DNA from: an uncultured Mediterraneibacter sp.
GTDB taxonomy: Bacteria > Bacillota > Clostridia > Lachnospirales > Lachnospiraceae
Assembly (NCBI GenBank): GCA_934309345.1
Contig: CAKRDD010000017.1
Span: 1-64,000, forward strand
DNA: 64,000 bases
Direction of reading: 5' to 3'
Every line of letters begins with the position of its first letter. The first letter of the stretch is position 1. Shown piece after piece: positions 16,693 through 25,133 of the stretch. The translations under genes were made by a program, and so were the position numbers. The notes beneath the pieces were generated by a model. That model worked only from the letters and a program-made list of their open reading frames with translations, made no database searches and had not been told where the DNA came from.

Positions 16693-18177
16693 ATGAGTAA
16701 TATGCCAGAATTGAAAATCGGTGTTGTAGCAGTGAGCAGAGATTGTTTCCCGGAGAGCCTTTCCGTGAACAGAAGAAAAGCATTGATCGATGCCTACACA
16801 AAGAAATACGGTGAAGGAACTGTTTATGAATGTCCGATCTGTATTGTAGAGAGTGAGATCCACATGGTACAGGCTCTGGAAGATGTAAAGAAAGCAGGAT
16901 GTAACGCACTGGTTGTTTATCTTGGAAACTTCGGACCGGAGATTTCTGAGACATTGCTTGCAAAACATTTTGAAGGACCGAAGATGTTTGTCGCAGCTGC
17001 AGAGGAGACACAGGATAATCTGACACAGGGACGTGGAGATGCTTATTGCGGAATGCTTAACGCAAGCTACAATCTGAAACTCAGAGGAGTAAAAGCTTAC
17101 ATTCCGGAGTATCCGGTAGGAACAGCAGAGGAATGTGCTGACATGATCCATGAGTTCGAACCAATCGCGAGAGCAGTTGTCGGATTAAGTGACTTAAAGA
17201 TCATCAGCTTTGGACCGCGTCCGTTAAACTTCCTTGCATGTAATGCACCAATTCAGCAGCTTTACAATATCGGAGTTGAAATTGAGGAAAACTCTGAACT
17301 TGACCTTTTCGAGGCTTATAACAAACATGAAGGTGATGAGAGAATCCCGGCCGTTGTAAAAGAGATGGAAGAAGAGCTTGGAGCAGGAAATAAGAAACCG
17401 GAGATTCTTCCGAAACTGGCTCAGTATGAGATTACTTTGAAGGACTGGATCGAGGAGCACAGAGGATATAGAAAATATGTTGCAATCGCAGGAAAATGCT
17501 GGCCGGCATTCCAGACACAGTTCGGATTCGTTCCATGTTATGTAAACAGCCGTCTGACAGCACAGGGAATCCCGGTATCCTGTGAGGTTGATATTTACGG
17601 AGCACTCAGCGAGTTTATCGGAACTGCTGTGAGCCAGGATGCAGTAACACTTCTTGATATCAACAATACAGTACCGGCAGATATGTATAAAGAGAGCATT
17701 GAAGGAAAATTCCCATATACACAGAAAGATACATTTATGGGATTCCATTGTGGAAATACAGCTTCCGGCAAACTTGCTTTCTGCGAAATGAAATATCAGA
17801 TGATCATGGCAAGATCTCTTCCAATCGAGGTTACACAGGGAACACTTGAGGGAGATATCAAACCTGGAGATATCACATTCTACAGACTGCAGAGTACATC
17901 TGACAATGTACTTCGTGCTTATGTTGCACAGGGAGAAGTACTTCCGGTTGCTACAAAATCCTTCGGATCTATCGGAGTGTTCGCCATTCCGGAGATGGGA
18001 AGATTCTACCGCCACGTACTGATTGAAAAGAATTATCCACATCACGGAGCAGTTGCTTTCGGACACTTTGGAAAAGCATTGTTCGAAGTATTCAAATACA
18101 TTGGTGTGCCGGTTGAAGAGATCGGATACAATCAGCCGAAGGGTGTAAGATATCCAACAGAGAATCCGTGGGGTTAA
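16693..18177 (+). CDS. L-fucose/L-arabinose isomerase family protein
   Basis: 494 residues with a FucI/AraA-like architecture: an alpha/beta N-terminal domain (KIGVVAVSRDCFPES), a middle domain and a C-terminal beta domain with GFHCGN near residue 355 and a conserved H near the end (HHGAVAFGHFGKALFE). Family members interconvert aldoses and ketoses with Mn2+. The exact sugar is not readable from the sequence; the following kinase is xylulokinase-like, so the product may be a ketopentose or deoxyketose. AGCGAGGA precedes the ATG. Confidence 0.8.
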   Translation: MSNMPELKIGVVAVSRDCFPESLSVNRRKALIDAYTKKYGEGTVYECPICIVESEIHMVQALEDVKKAGCNALVVYLGNFGPEISETLLAKHFEGPKMFVAAAEETQDNLTQGRGDAYCGMLNASYNLKLRGVKAYIPEYPVGTAEECADMIHEFEPIARAVVGLSDLKIISFGPRPLNFLACNAPIQQLYNIGVEIEENSELDLFEAYNKHEGDERIPAVVKEMEEELGAGNKKPEILPKLAQYEITLKDWIEEHRGYRKYVAIAGKCWPAFQTQFGFVPCYVNSRLTAQGIPVSCEVDIYGALSEFIGTAVSQDAVTLLDINNTVPADMYKESIEGKFPYTQKDTFMGFHCGNTASGKLAFCEMKYQMIMARSLPIEVTQGTLEGDIKPGDITFYRLQSTSDNVLRAYVAQGEVLPVATKSFGSIGVFAIPEMGRFYRHVLIEKNYPHHGAVAFGHFGKALFEVFKYIGVPVEEIGYNQPKGVRYPTENPWG

Positions 18178-18208
18178 TTACATAGAAAGTTATAAGCATA
18201 GAAAACGG

Positions 18209-18248
18209 GCAGAGAGCCGTGCCGGAAACGGCAAGGCTCTCTGTCTTT
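18209..18248 (+). terminator. Two-tier hairpin with GAAA loop between isomerase and kinase
   Basis: CAGAGAGCC pairs with GGCTCTCTG, and inside it GCCG-GAAA-CGGC forms a second stem with a GNRA tetraloop. Only TCTTT follows, so termination is probably partial and would reduce kinase relative to isomerase expression. Confidence 0.55.
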
Positions 18249-18264
18249 ATACAGGAGGAACGAC

Positions 18265-19731
18265 ATGTTATTTGTAGGAGTAGATCTTGGAACATCCGCA
18301 GTAAAACTTCTTCTGATGGATGAGAATGGAAAGATCAAGAATATCGTATCAAAAGAATATCCGTTATATTTCCCACATCCGGGATGGTCAGAGCAGAAAC
18401 CGGAAGACTGGTTTGCACAGAGTATGGAAGGGCTGAAAGAGCTTCTTGAAGGCTTTGATAAGGATCAAGTAAAGGGAATCAGTTTTGGAGGCCAGATGCA
18501 CGGTCTTGTTGCGCTTGATAAGGAAGACCAGGTGATTCGCCCGGCAATTCTCTGGAATGACGGACGTACTGTAAAACAAACCGATTATCTGAATCAGGTG
18601 ATCGGAAAAGAGAAGCTTTCAGAGTATACAGCAAATATTGCATTTGCCGGATTTACAGCACCGAAGATTCTCTGGATGAAGGAAAATGAACCGGAGAATT
18701 TTGCAAAGATTGAGAAGATCATGCTTCCGAAAGATTACCTTGCATACCGTCTGTCAGGTTCTTTTTGCACAGAATATTCAGATGCTTCCGGAATGCTGCT
18801 TCTGGATGTGGAGCATAAGTGCTGGTCTGCAGAAATGCTTGAAATCTGTGGTATTACAGAGGCACAGCTTCCGAAACTGTATGAGAGCTGGGAAGTCGTT
18901 GGAACTTTGAAAGCAGAGATTGCAGCAGAACTTGGCGTATCAGAGGATATAAAAGTAATTGCAGGAGCCGGGGACAATGCGGCGGCAGCAGTTGGAACAG
19001 CAACGGTCGGAGACGGTGGATGCAATATTTCCCTTGGAACTTCCGGAACATTATTTATTTCCAGTAAAAAATTCGGAGTAGATAAGAACAATGCATTGCA
19101 TTCCTTCGACCATGCAGACGGTAATTATCATCTGATGGGCTGCATGCTCAGTGCAGCTTCCTGTAATAAATGGTGGATGGACGAGATCCTTAAGACAAAA
19201 GATTATCCGGCAGAACAGGCAGGAATCACAAAGCTTGGCGAGAACCATGTGTTCTATCTTCCGTATCTGATGGGAGAGCGTTCACCTCATAATGATCCTT
19301 CCGCAAGAGCAGCATTTATCGGAATGTCTATGGACAGCACAAGAGAGGATATGACACAGGCTGTGCTGGAAGGTGTCGCATTCGGACTGCGTGATTCTCT
19401 GGAAGTTGCAAGAAGCATCGGTGTGAATCCAGAGAGAACAAAGATCTGCGGCGGTGGAGCAAAGAGTCCGCTGTGGAGAAAGATCATTGCAAATGTGATG
19501 AATATGAAAGTAGATCTGATCGAAAGCGAAGAAGGCCCGGGCTATGGAGCGGCAATCCTGGCAGCAGTTGGATGCGGCGTATTTGATTCGGTGGAAGAGG
19601 CTGCAAAGAAACTTGTGAAAGTAACAGGAACAGAAGAACCGGATCCGGAACTGGTGCAGAAGTACGAGGAAAGATATCAGGAATTTAAGAAACTGTATCC
19701 GGCATTGAAAGGATTTTTTCAAGAGCAGTAA
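18265..19731 (+). CDS. xylB: Xylulokinase (FGGY family)
   Basis: 488 residues, standard for XylB. It has the N-terminal phosphate-binding motif GVDLGTSAVKLLL, GGQMHGLV near residue 75, WNDGRT near residue 97, the catalytic GAGDNAAAA near residue 233 and a C-terminal GGGAKSPLWR. It phosphorylates D-xylulose or a related ketose in the cytoplasm with ATP. AGGAGG precedes the ATG. It is the last gene of the DUF4867/isomerase cluster. Confidence 0.9.
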   Translation: MLFVGVDLGTSAVKLLLMDENGKIKNIVSKEYPLYFPHPGWSEQKPEDWFAQSMEGLKELLEGFDKDQVKGISFGGQMHGLVALDKEDQVIRPAILWNDGRTVKQTDYLNQVIGKEKLSEYTANIAFAGFTAPKILWMKENEPENFAKIEKIMLPKDYLAYRLSGSFCTEYSDASGMLLLDVEHKCWSAEMLEICGITEAQLPKLYESWEVVGTLKAEIAAELGVSEDIKVIAGAGDNAAAAVGTATVGDGGCNISLGTSGTLFISSKKFGVDKNNALHSFDHADGNYHLMGCMLSAASCNKWWMDEILKTKDYPAEQAGITKLGENHVFYLPYLMGERSPHNDPSARAAFIGMSMDSTREDMTQAVLEGVAFGLRDSLEVARSIGVNPERTKICGGGAKSPLWRKIIANVMNMKVDLIESEEGPGYGAAILAAVGCGVFDSVEEAAKKLVKVTGTEEPDPELVQKYEERYQEFKKLYPALKGFFQEQ

Positions 19732-19749
19732 TAACTGACAAATAAAAAA

Positions 19750-19810
19750 CTCCCAATAGAAAATCATGCTTCAGAAAACATCTGAGCTGAAATTCTATTG
19801 GGAGCTTTTT
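19750..19810. terminator. Bidirectional intrinsic terminator
   Basis: CTCCCAATAGAA (19750-19761) pairs with TTCTATTGGGAG (19793-19804); an inner TTCAG/CTGAA pair shortens the loop. An A run on the left and T run on the right serve the converging xylB and uppP genes. Confidence 0.88.
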
Positions 19811-19826
19811 AAAATAGTAGGAAATT

Positions 19827-20717
19827 TTACGCTAAAAACAACGCATACAGTATCACAAGAATACCAAGCACAATTCTGTAATATCCAAATACTTTGAAAT
19901 CATGTTTCTTAATATATCCCATCAGGAATTGAATAACGATAATAGAAGAAACAAATGCTGTTACCATACCAATCAGAAGAATTATTGCCTCTGTTCCGGT
20001 AAAGTTCAGACCGAACTTCACAAGTTTCAGAAGACTTGCACCGAACATAACCGGAATCGCAAGTACGAAAGTAAATTCAGCAGCAACGGTTCTGGATACT
20101 CCAAGAATCAAAGCACCGACAATTGTTGCACCGGATCTGGAAGTTCCAGGGAAGATTGCAGCGATCAGCTGGAAAAGTCCGATTAAAAATGCAGTCTTAT
20201 AAGTAAGTTCGTCCATACTGTTGATCTTCGCAGGCTTGCCCTTGTGATTATTCTCAACAATGATAAAGGCGATACCGAAGACAATCAGAGCAATCGCAAC
20301 GCAAGGGTAATTGTAAAACCATTTCTCAAACAAATCGTTGAACGGCATTCCAATCACGATTGCAGGGATACATGCAACAAGGACTTTCAACCAGAGGATA
20401 ATGATATCCATCTTCACATAACTTAAAATTCCGTTTCCGGATTTCTTTCTTCTATGTGCATGTTTTGCCTGGCGGCGTCTGACAGTGTGACTTCCTTCCG
20501 GTGCACCAAATGGGAAGATCTGGTTCCAGAATAAGATGACAACGGCAAGAATCGCACCTAACTGGATAACAACTTCAAACATGCTGTAGAATTCTTCAGA
20601 AACATTTAATTTCACAAACTGATTCAAAAGGATCAGATGTCCGGTGCTGCTGATCGGCAGCCATTCTGTGATTCCTTCCACAATTCCAAAAAGGAAGGAT
20701 TTCAAAAATTCAATCAT
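19827..20717 (-). CDS. uppP: Undecaprenyl-diphosphate phosphatase
   Basis: 296 residues, polytopic membrane protein. It recycles undecaprenyl pyrophosphate for cell-wall synthesis and gives bacitracin tolerance. Motifs are EGITEWLPISSTGHL near residue 14 and FPGTSRSGATI near residue 190, both catalytic. A basic loop (VRRRQAKHAHRRKK, near residues 78-92) between the second and third membrane segments is longer than in Escherichia coli BacA. Monocistronic. Confidence 0.95.
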   Translation of the reverse strand: MIEFLKSFLFGIVEGITEWLPISSTGHLILLNQFVKLNVSEEFYSMFEVVIQLGAILAVVILFWNQIFPFGAPEGSHTVRRRQAKHAHRRKKSGNGILSYVKMDIIILWLKVLVACIPAIVIGMPFNDLFEKWFYNYPCVAIALIVFGIAFIIVENNHKGKPAKINSMDELTYKTAFLIGLFQLIAAIFPGTSRSGATIVGALILGVSRTVAAEFTFVLAIPVMFGASLLKLVKFGLNFTGTEAIILLIGMVTAFVSSIIVIQFLMGYIKKHDFKVFGYYRIVLGILVILYALFLA

Positions 20718-21078
20718 TCTTAATTTATACTCCTTTTTATTGATAGATTGCAGCTATACTAAGAGATTTTAGTATCAAATGCAATCATTCTTGTGCAGCT
20801 CTGCTTATGTTCTAAAGCGGCTCACGGTTTCTTATTATAAAACGTTGGCAAAAGATGTGCAATAAATATAAGTTAAATAAATTGTAAATTAAGTGTGTTG
20901 CCTAAGACGTGAAGATGTATCAAGTTAGAAATATTCAATTTAAGAAATTCCTAATATTTTTCCAATCTATCTCTTAAAAACCATCAAGTATCATGTATAC
21001 TATAGTTAGAACTTGATCATGTGATAATTATGTTGCTGCGCTGTTATCGGTGTCAGCAATTATCGAGGGGTATGTAAA
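20718..21078. other. Divergent intergenic region uppP / response regulator
   Basis: 361 bases without a gene. It must hold the promoters of uppP (minus) and the two-component operon (plus). A TGT-ATACT sequence at 20994-21001 could be a -10 for the plus strand but lacks a good -35. No other structure was identified. Confidence 0.4.
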
Positions 21079-21774
21079 ATGTATAAAATATTAGTATGTG
21101 ATGACGATAGAGAAATCGTAGAAGCAATCGAAATTTATCTTTCTCAGGAGGGATATCAGATTTTAAAAGCATATGACGGAATCGAAGCACTGGAGATTCT
21201 GGAGAAAGAGGAAGTGAATCTTCTGATCATCGATGTCATGATGCCGAGACTTGACGGAATCCGAGCAACACTGAAGATCCGCGAGAAGAACAGTCTGCCA
21301 ATCATTATTCTGTCTGCAAAGTCAGAAGATACCGATAAGATCTTAGGACTCAATATCGGCGCTGATGATTATGTTACAAAACCGTTCAATCCGCTGGAAC
21401 TTGTGGCACGAGTGAAATCACAGCTGAGACGATTTAACGAGCTTGGAGGAACAGCACAGGAGCCAAAAGAGACGATTTATAAGGTAGGTGGCCTTCAGAT
21501 CAATGATGATCTCAAGCAGGTGACAGTAGACGGAGAATTTGTGAAACTGACACCGATTGAATACAATATCCTTTTGCTTCTGATGAAGAACCAGGGAAAA
21601 GTATTTTCAATCAATCAGATTTATGAATCGATCTGGAATGAAGAGGCAATTGGCGCGGATAACACAGTTGCAGTTCATATTCGTCATATCAGAGAAAAAA
21701 TAGAGATCAATCCGAAAGATCCACGTTACCTGAAAGTAGTCTGGGGTGTCGGATATAAAATCGAAAAAGCATAG
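21079..21774 (+). CDS. OmpR/PhoB-family response regulator
   Basis: 231 residues. The receiver has the acidic pair D8-D9, the phosphoacceptor D52 in IIDVMMP, a conserved SAK near residue 83 and K-P-F near residue 105. The C-terminal half (from about residue 135) is a winged helix with the LTPIEYNILLLLMKN and VAVHIRHIREKIE helices. Its stop codon overlaps the GTG at 21774, but the kinase more likely starts at 21807. The pair resembles VanR/S-type systems. Confidence 0.93.
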   Translation: MYKILVCDDDREIVEAIEIYLSQEGYQILKAYDGIEALEILEKEEVNLLIIDVMMPRLDGIRATLKIREKNSLPIIILSAKSEDTDKILGLNIGADDYVTKPFNPLELVARVKSQLRRFNELGGTAQEPKETIYKVGGLQINDDLKQVTVDGEFVKLTPIEYNILLLLMKNQGKVFSINQIYESIWNEEAIGADNTVAVHIRHIREKIEINPKDPRYLKVVWGVGYKIEKA

Positions 21775-21806
21775 TGCGAACAGTAACAAAAAAGAAAGGG
21801 TTAACA

Positions 21807-24497
21807 ATGAAGAAATGGTACAGGAAGACCGTGACAAGGACAATCGTTCTTGTTGTGGCGATTCTTAGCGGAGCATTGCTTGTGACAAATCTGCTTTCTC
21901 TCCTGACACTGGCGGGTGGAATGAGTTTGTCACAGATTCAAAAGATGAATACACAGTCTTTTGAAGAATCTGAAGAATTCAGCAAGATGGTCGAAAGCTA
22001 TATGTACGATGTGCAGGAGAAGCTTTATCTACAGAATCTTTTTGAAAGTGACGGCGCCTACAATCCCAAAAAACTGGTGGATGTAATGGAACTGTCAAAG
22101 AAGGGCAAGATTTCAGAAACAAATTTGTCAGGTGTCACGTACACAATGGAAGAACTGGTAAGCTGGGGCGAGACTTACAGTGGGACAGATAACGACAATC
22201 TTTACAAACAGAATGGCGTGATTGTCTGCCAGAAACCGGACGGAAATTATTACTATTATTATATGAATGATTTCTTTTCTCTTGTAAATGCAGGAAAACT
22301 TCAGTTTCAGATGGGCGAACAGGACAGAGGTCAGTTCCTGGCAGGACTGCAGGCAGGCGAATTTACGACTTCCGGCTATTATACATTTCAGATTACAGAT
22401 GAAAATGGTGAACTGCTCTATACAGACTGCTGGAACTTTGGTCAGTCTATGATTGAGAAATATGCACCGGCCGGAGCGGACAATCTACTCCAGGTTGTAA
22501 ATAATAATCCACAGTTAAACGGAAGACTGACATTGGTTTATGATAATATTGCCACAGCATTGCAAACAATCTATGAAGACTGGCTGGATTATGAAGGCGG
22601 TTGGGCTTATCTGGAAGAAGGGAATACCAATTTTACCTATCTGTATGCAGATGAATCAACAAAGAAGGTTACTACAAATAAAGCAGAATATGCAAATTAT
22701 GCAGATGTAAAGAAAAGCATAGAAGACATGACAGAATCAGCGTCAAAGAACTCTGTGAAATATATGGTAATCTATCCTGAATTGAAAGATTTCAAGACGA
22801 ATATGAACGTTTCTTACTCGGATCAATGGCTCAACACACGTTCTTATGGTTACTATTCCGGCGGAACAAAGTGGAAAGATGTTTTTGCAGTTGCGGTTGA
22901 CATAAAATATCCGATTCAGGATCAGTTCTATCAGAACAGTATTGATTATCAGAATAATATTCCACATATGAAAGCAGCATTGCATTTTATGATTTTCAGC
23001 GGAGTACTATTTTTGATCACAGTGGTTTGGCTGACATTGGGTACCGGAAGAAAACCACAGGATGAAGAATTGCATTTGCTAAAGTTTGATTCCTGGAAGA
23101 CAGAGATTGCCGCTGCAGTTGTTATTTTTGTCTGGGTGATTGGAAGTTATTTCTTTTTTGTAGCAGGAATCGATGGAATTCATATCTTATTTGATGGGAT
23201 TACAGGGTTATGTAGTTCGTACGGTGCTGTGGAAAGTAATACATTTATTCCATCATCCTATGTTCCGAATGTATATATGCAGACTTTAAGTCTCGGAGAA
23301 TCAGTAGGTGCGTTTGTATATGGAATGTTTACATTTACCTGCTTCTTTGCCGGTTATCTCAGTCTGGTAAGAAGAATTAAGGCAAAGAGTCTGTGGGAGA
23401 ACAGTCTGCTTCGAAGCTTCGGTATATTTATCGGAAAAATATTACGAGATATGAAGCTTACAAAGAAAACCGCAGGACTTTTGATTCTTTATTTCCTGTT
23501 TCAGCTTTTTGCACTCTGGGATAGAGATTTCTTCCTGGTGATTCTGCTATTGATTGCTGATGCGGTGTTATTCTATTGCATGGTTACAAATGTGATGGAG
23601 AAGAACCGATTAAGAAAAGGAATCCAGGAGATCGCTGCCGGAAATATGAGTTATCAGATTCCAATCGACGGACTGCACGGAGAGAATAAAACACTTGCAT
23701 TGATGATCAACGGAATCGGAACCGGACTTAATAAAGCCGTTGCTGAGGCAATGAAAAACGAGCGTCTCAAGACCGATCTGATCACAAATGTTTCTCATGA
23801 TATTAAGACGCCGCTGACTTCCATTTTGAATTATGTCGGCATCTTAAGACAGACCGATCCGGCAGATCCGAAAGTTCAGGATTATCTGAATATTCTGGAA
23901 GAGAAAGCACAGAGGCTGAAGACACTGACAGAAGATGTAGTAGAAGCATCGAAAGTCAGCAGCGGAAATATTTCGCTGGAATATATGGATCTTGATCTAT
24001 CAGAAATGATTCAGCAGACACAAGGCGAACTCGAAGAAAAATTCGAGGCGAGAAACCTGGCAATTGTTACAGATCTTCCGACAGAACCTGCTGTTGTGCA
24101 CGTTGATGGAAGAAGAATGTGGCGCGTTCTGGAAAATATTTATGGAAATGCAGCCAAATACGCAATGCCTGGAACAAGAGTTTACGCGACACTGAAAACA
24201 GATGATGGCAAGGTGAAATTTTCACTGAAAAATGTTTCTGAACATCAGTTGAACATTCAGGCGGACGAACTGACCGAACGTTTTATCCGCGGAGATATTT
24301 CAAGAAGTACAGAGGGAAGTGGATTAGGACTTTCCATAGCGAAGAGCCTTACAACAATGCAGGGCGGCACATTTGATCTGTATCTGGACGGCGACCTGTT
24401 CCGGGTAGATATTACATTTCCAAAAGTGAAAGCGAAAGGAAATGCTGCCGGGGCAACAGAGGAATCGAAAGAGAAAACAACAAGCGGTGTATCTTGA
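21807..24497 (+). CDS. Membrane sensor histidine kinase
   Basis: 896 residues from the ATG at 21807, which has AAAGGG seven bases upstream; an in-frame GTG at 21774 lacks a site. After an N-terminal membrane segment there is a large extracytoplasmic domain (about residues 40-385), then several membrane segments (about 390-620), a DHp domain with NVSHDIKTPLTSI near residue 675 and a HATPase domain ending with GSGLGLSIAKSL near residue 845. The large extracellular part suggests sensing of a cell-envelope signal. The next gene is T-box-controlled metG, so the operon probably ends here. Confidence 0.92.
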   Translation: MKKWYRKTVTRTIVLVVAILSGALLVTNLLSLLTLAGGMSLSQIQKMNTQSFEESEEFSKMVESYMYDVQEKLYLQNLFESDGAYNPKKLVDVMELSKKGKISETNLSGVTYTMEELVSWGETYSGTDNDNLYKQNGVIVCQKPDGNYYYYYMNDFFSLVNAGKLQFQMGEQDRGQFLAGLQAGEFTTSGYYTFQITDENGELLYTDCWNFGQSMIEKYAPAGADNLLQVVNNNPQLNGRLTLVYDNIATALQTIYEDWLDYEGGWAYLEEGNTNFTYLYADESTKKVTTNKAEYANYADVKKSIEDMTESASKNSVKYMVIYPELKDFKTNMNVSYSDQWLNTRSYGYYSGGTKWKDVFAVAVDIKYPIQDQFYQNSIDYQNNIPHMKAALHFMIFSGVLFLITVVWLTLGTGRKPQDEELHLLKFDSWKTEIAAAVVIFVWVIGSYFFFVAGIDGIHILFDGITGLCSSYGAVESNTFIPSSYVPNVYMQTLSLGESVGAFVYGMFTFTCFFAGYLSLVRRIKAKSLWENSLLRSFGIFIGKILRDMKLTKKTAGLLILYFLFQLFALWDRDFFLVILLLIADAVLFYCMVTNVMEKNRLRKGIQEIAAGNMSYQIPIDGLHGENKTLALMINGIGTGLNKAVAEAMKNERLKTDLITNVSHDIKTPLTSILNYVGILRQTDPADPKVQDYLNILEEKAQRLKTLTEDVVEASKVSSGNISLEYMDLDLSEMIQQTQGELEEKFEARNLAIVTDLPTEPAVVHVDGRRMWRVLENIYGNAAKYAMPGTRVYATLKTDDGKVKFSLKNVSEHQLNIQADELTERFIRGDISRSTEGSGLGLSIAKSLTTMQGGTFDLYLDGDLFRVDITFPKVKAKGNAAGATEESKEKTTSGVS

Positions 24498-24522
24498 CAT
24501 TCTATTCGCGTTATGCTACCCT
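24494..24522 (+). promoter_or_regulatory. Promoter of the metG T-box transcript
   Basis: TTGACA (24494-24499), 17-base spacer and extended -10 TGC-TACCCT (24514-24522). The -35 overlaps the last codons of the kinase gene. Start is predicted near 24529. Confidence 0.65.
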
Positions 24523-24528
24523 TTTTAA

Positions 24529-24955
24529 GGAATGAAAAGCAGTGATAAGCGAAACGCGATGAGGAAGAGAGTAGTCTGTAACAGATTCTACAGAAAAGTC
24601 CTGAAGGCTGTCTGGCCGGATGCTGAGAGGGACGGATGGAAGACAGATGAAGATGGCTTCTGAGCAGCGCAGATGAGCCGGGAGAGAGTAGATCAGGTGA
24701 ATTGCTTAAGCAGCAATCTTGAATAAAAAGATCCGGGTTAGTCTGTGAAGGGATTCGCCCTTTATAGCGAAGAGTATCAACAGTGAGAAATGCCGTAGTA
24801 TTCAAAGTGGTTTTGATCAACAAAGCATTTTTTACGAAAGAAAATGCAGATACTCATAGAGGTTTCTTTCCGCGAGGAAGGAACGAAGAGAAGTGGTAAC
24901 ACGAAAGTAGGATTCGTCTTCTCAGGGATACAAGTCCCTGGGAGGGCGTTTTTTT
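24529..24955 (+). promoter_or_regulatory. T-box riboswitch leader of metG
   Basis: The leader opens with GATGAGGAAGAGAGTAG (24559-24575), the conserved base of T-box stem I. The T-box proper is GAACGAAGAG followed by AAGTGGTAACACG (24881-24903); its TGGT would pair with the ACCA acceptor end of uncharged tRNA-Met. GAAGAGAAG can pair with the TCGTCTTCTC that also begins the terminator, giving the two alternative structures. The terminator is a 14-bp stem (24915-24928 with 24935-24948) plus T7. I could not place the specifier codon confidently. Confidence 0.85.
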
Positions 24956-25120
24956 ACGCGAACAACGAGCCAAAGTCCGTGCTTGCACGAGACCTTGGCG
25001 ACTGTCGCGATAACTTGAGAAACTCGCAGAGCGTGTTTCTCATAGTTTACGTGAAAAAATCAGAAAAAATCGTATTAGTAGTCACTGGAATTTGAGAAAA
25101 GAATCCCGCACTGCGGGAAA
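24956..25120 (+). repeat. Cluster of short inverted repeats between T-box and metG
   Basis: After the terminator the metG leader holds several small stems, among them TGAGAAAC/GTTTCTCA (near 25016-25042) and CCCGCA-CT-TGCGGG-like pairing (25105-25117) just before the AGGAGG site. Their composition differs from flanking coding DNA. They may be remnants of a small palindromic insertion; compare the cluster at 35654-35833. Confidence 0.4.
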
Positions 25121-25133
25121 AGGAGGCAGAAAA

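Noticed and set aside
24844..25095. ORF over the T-box terminator
   Set aside because: It covers conserved RNA structure and lacks a ribosome site.
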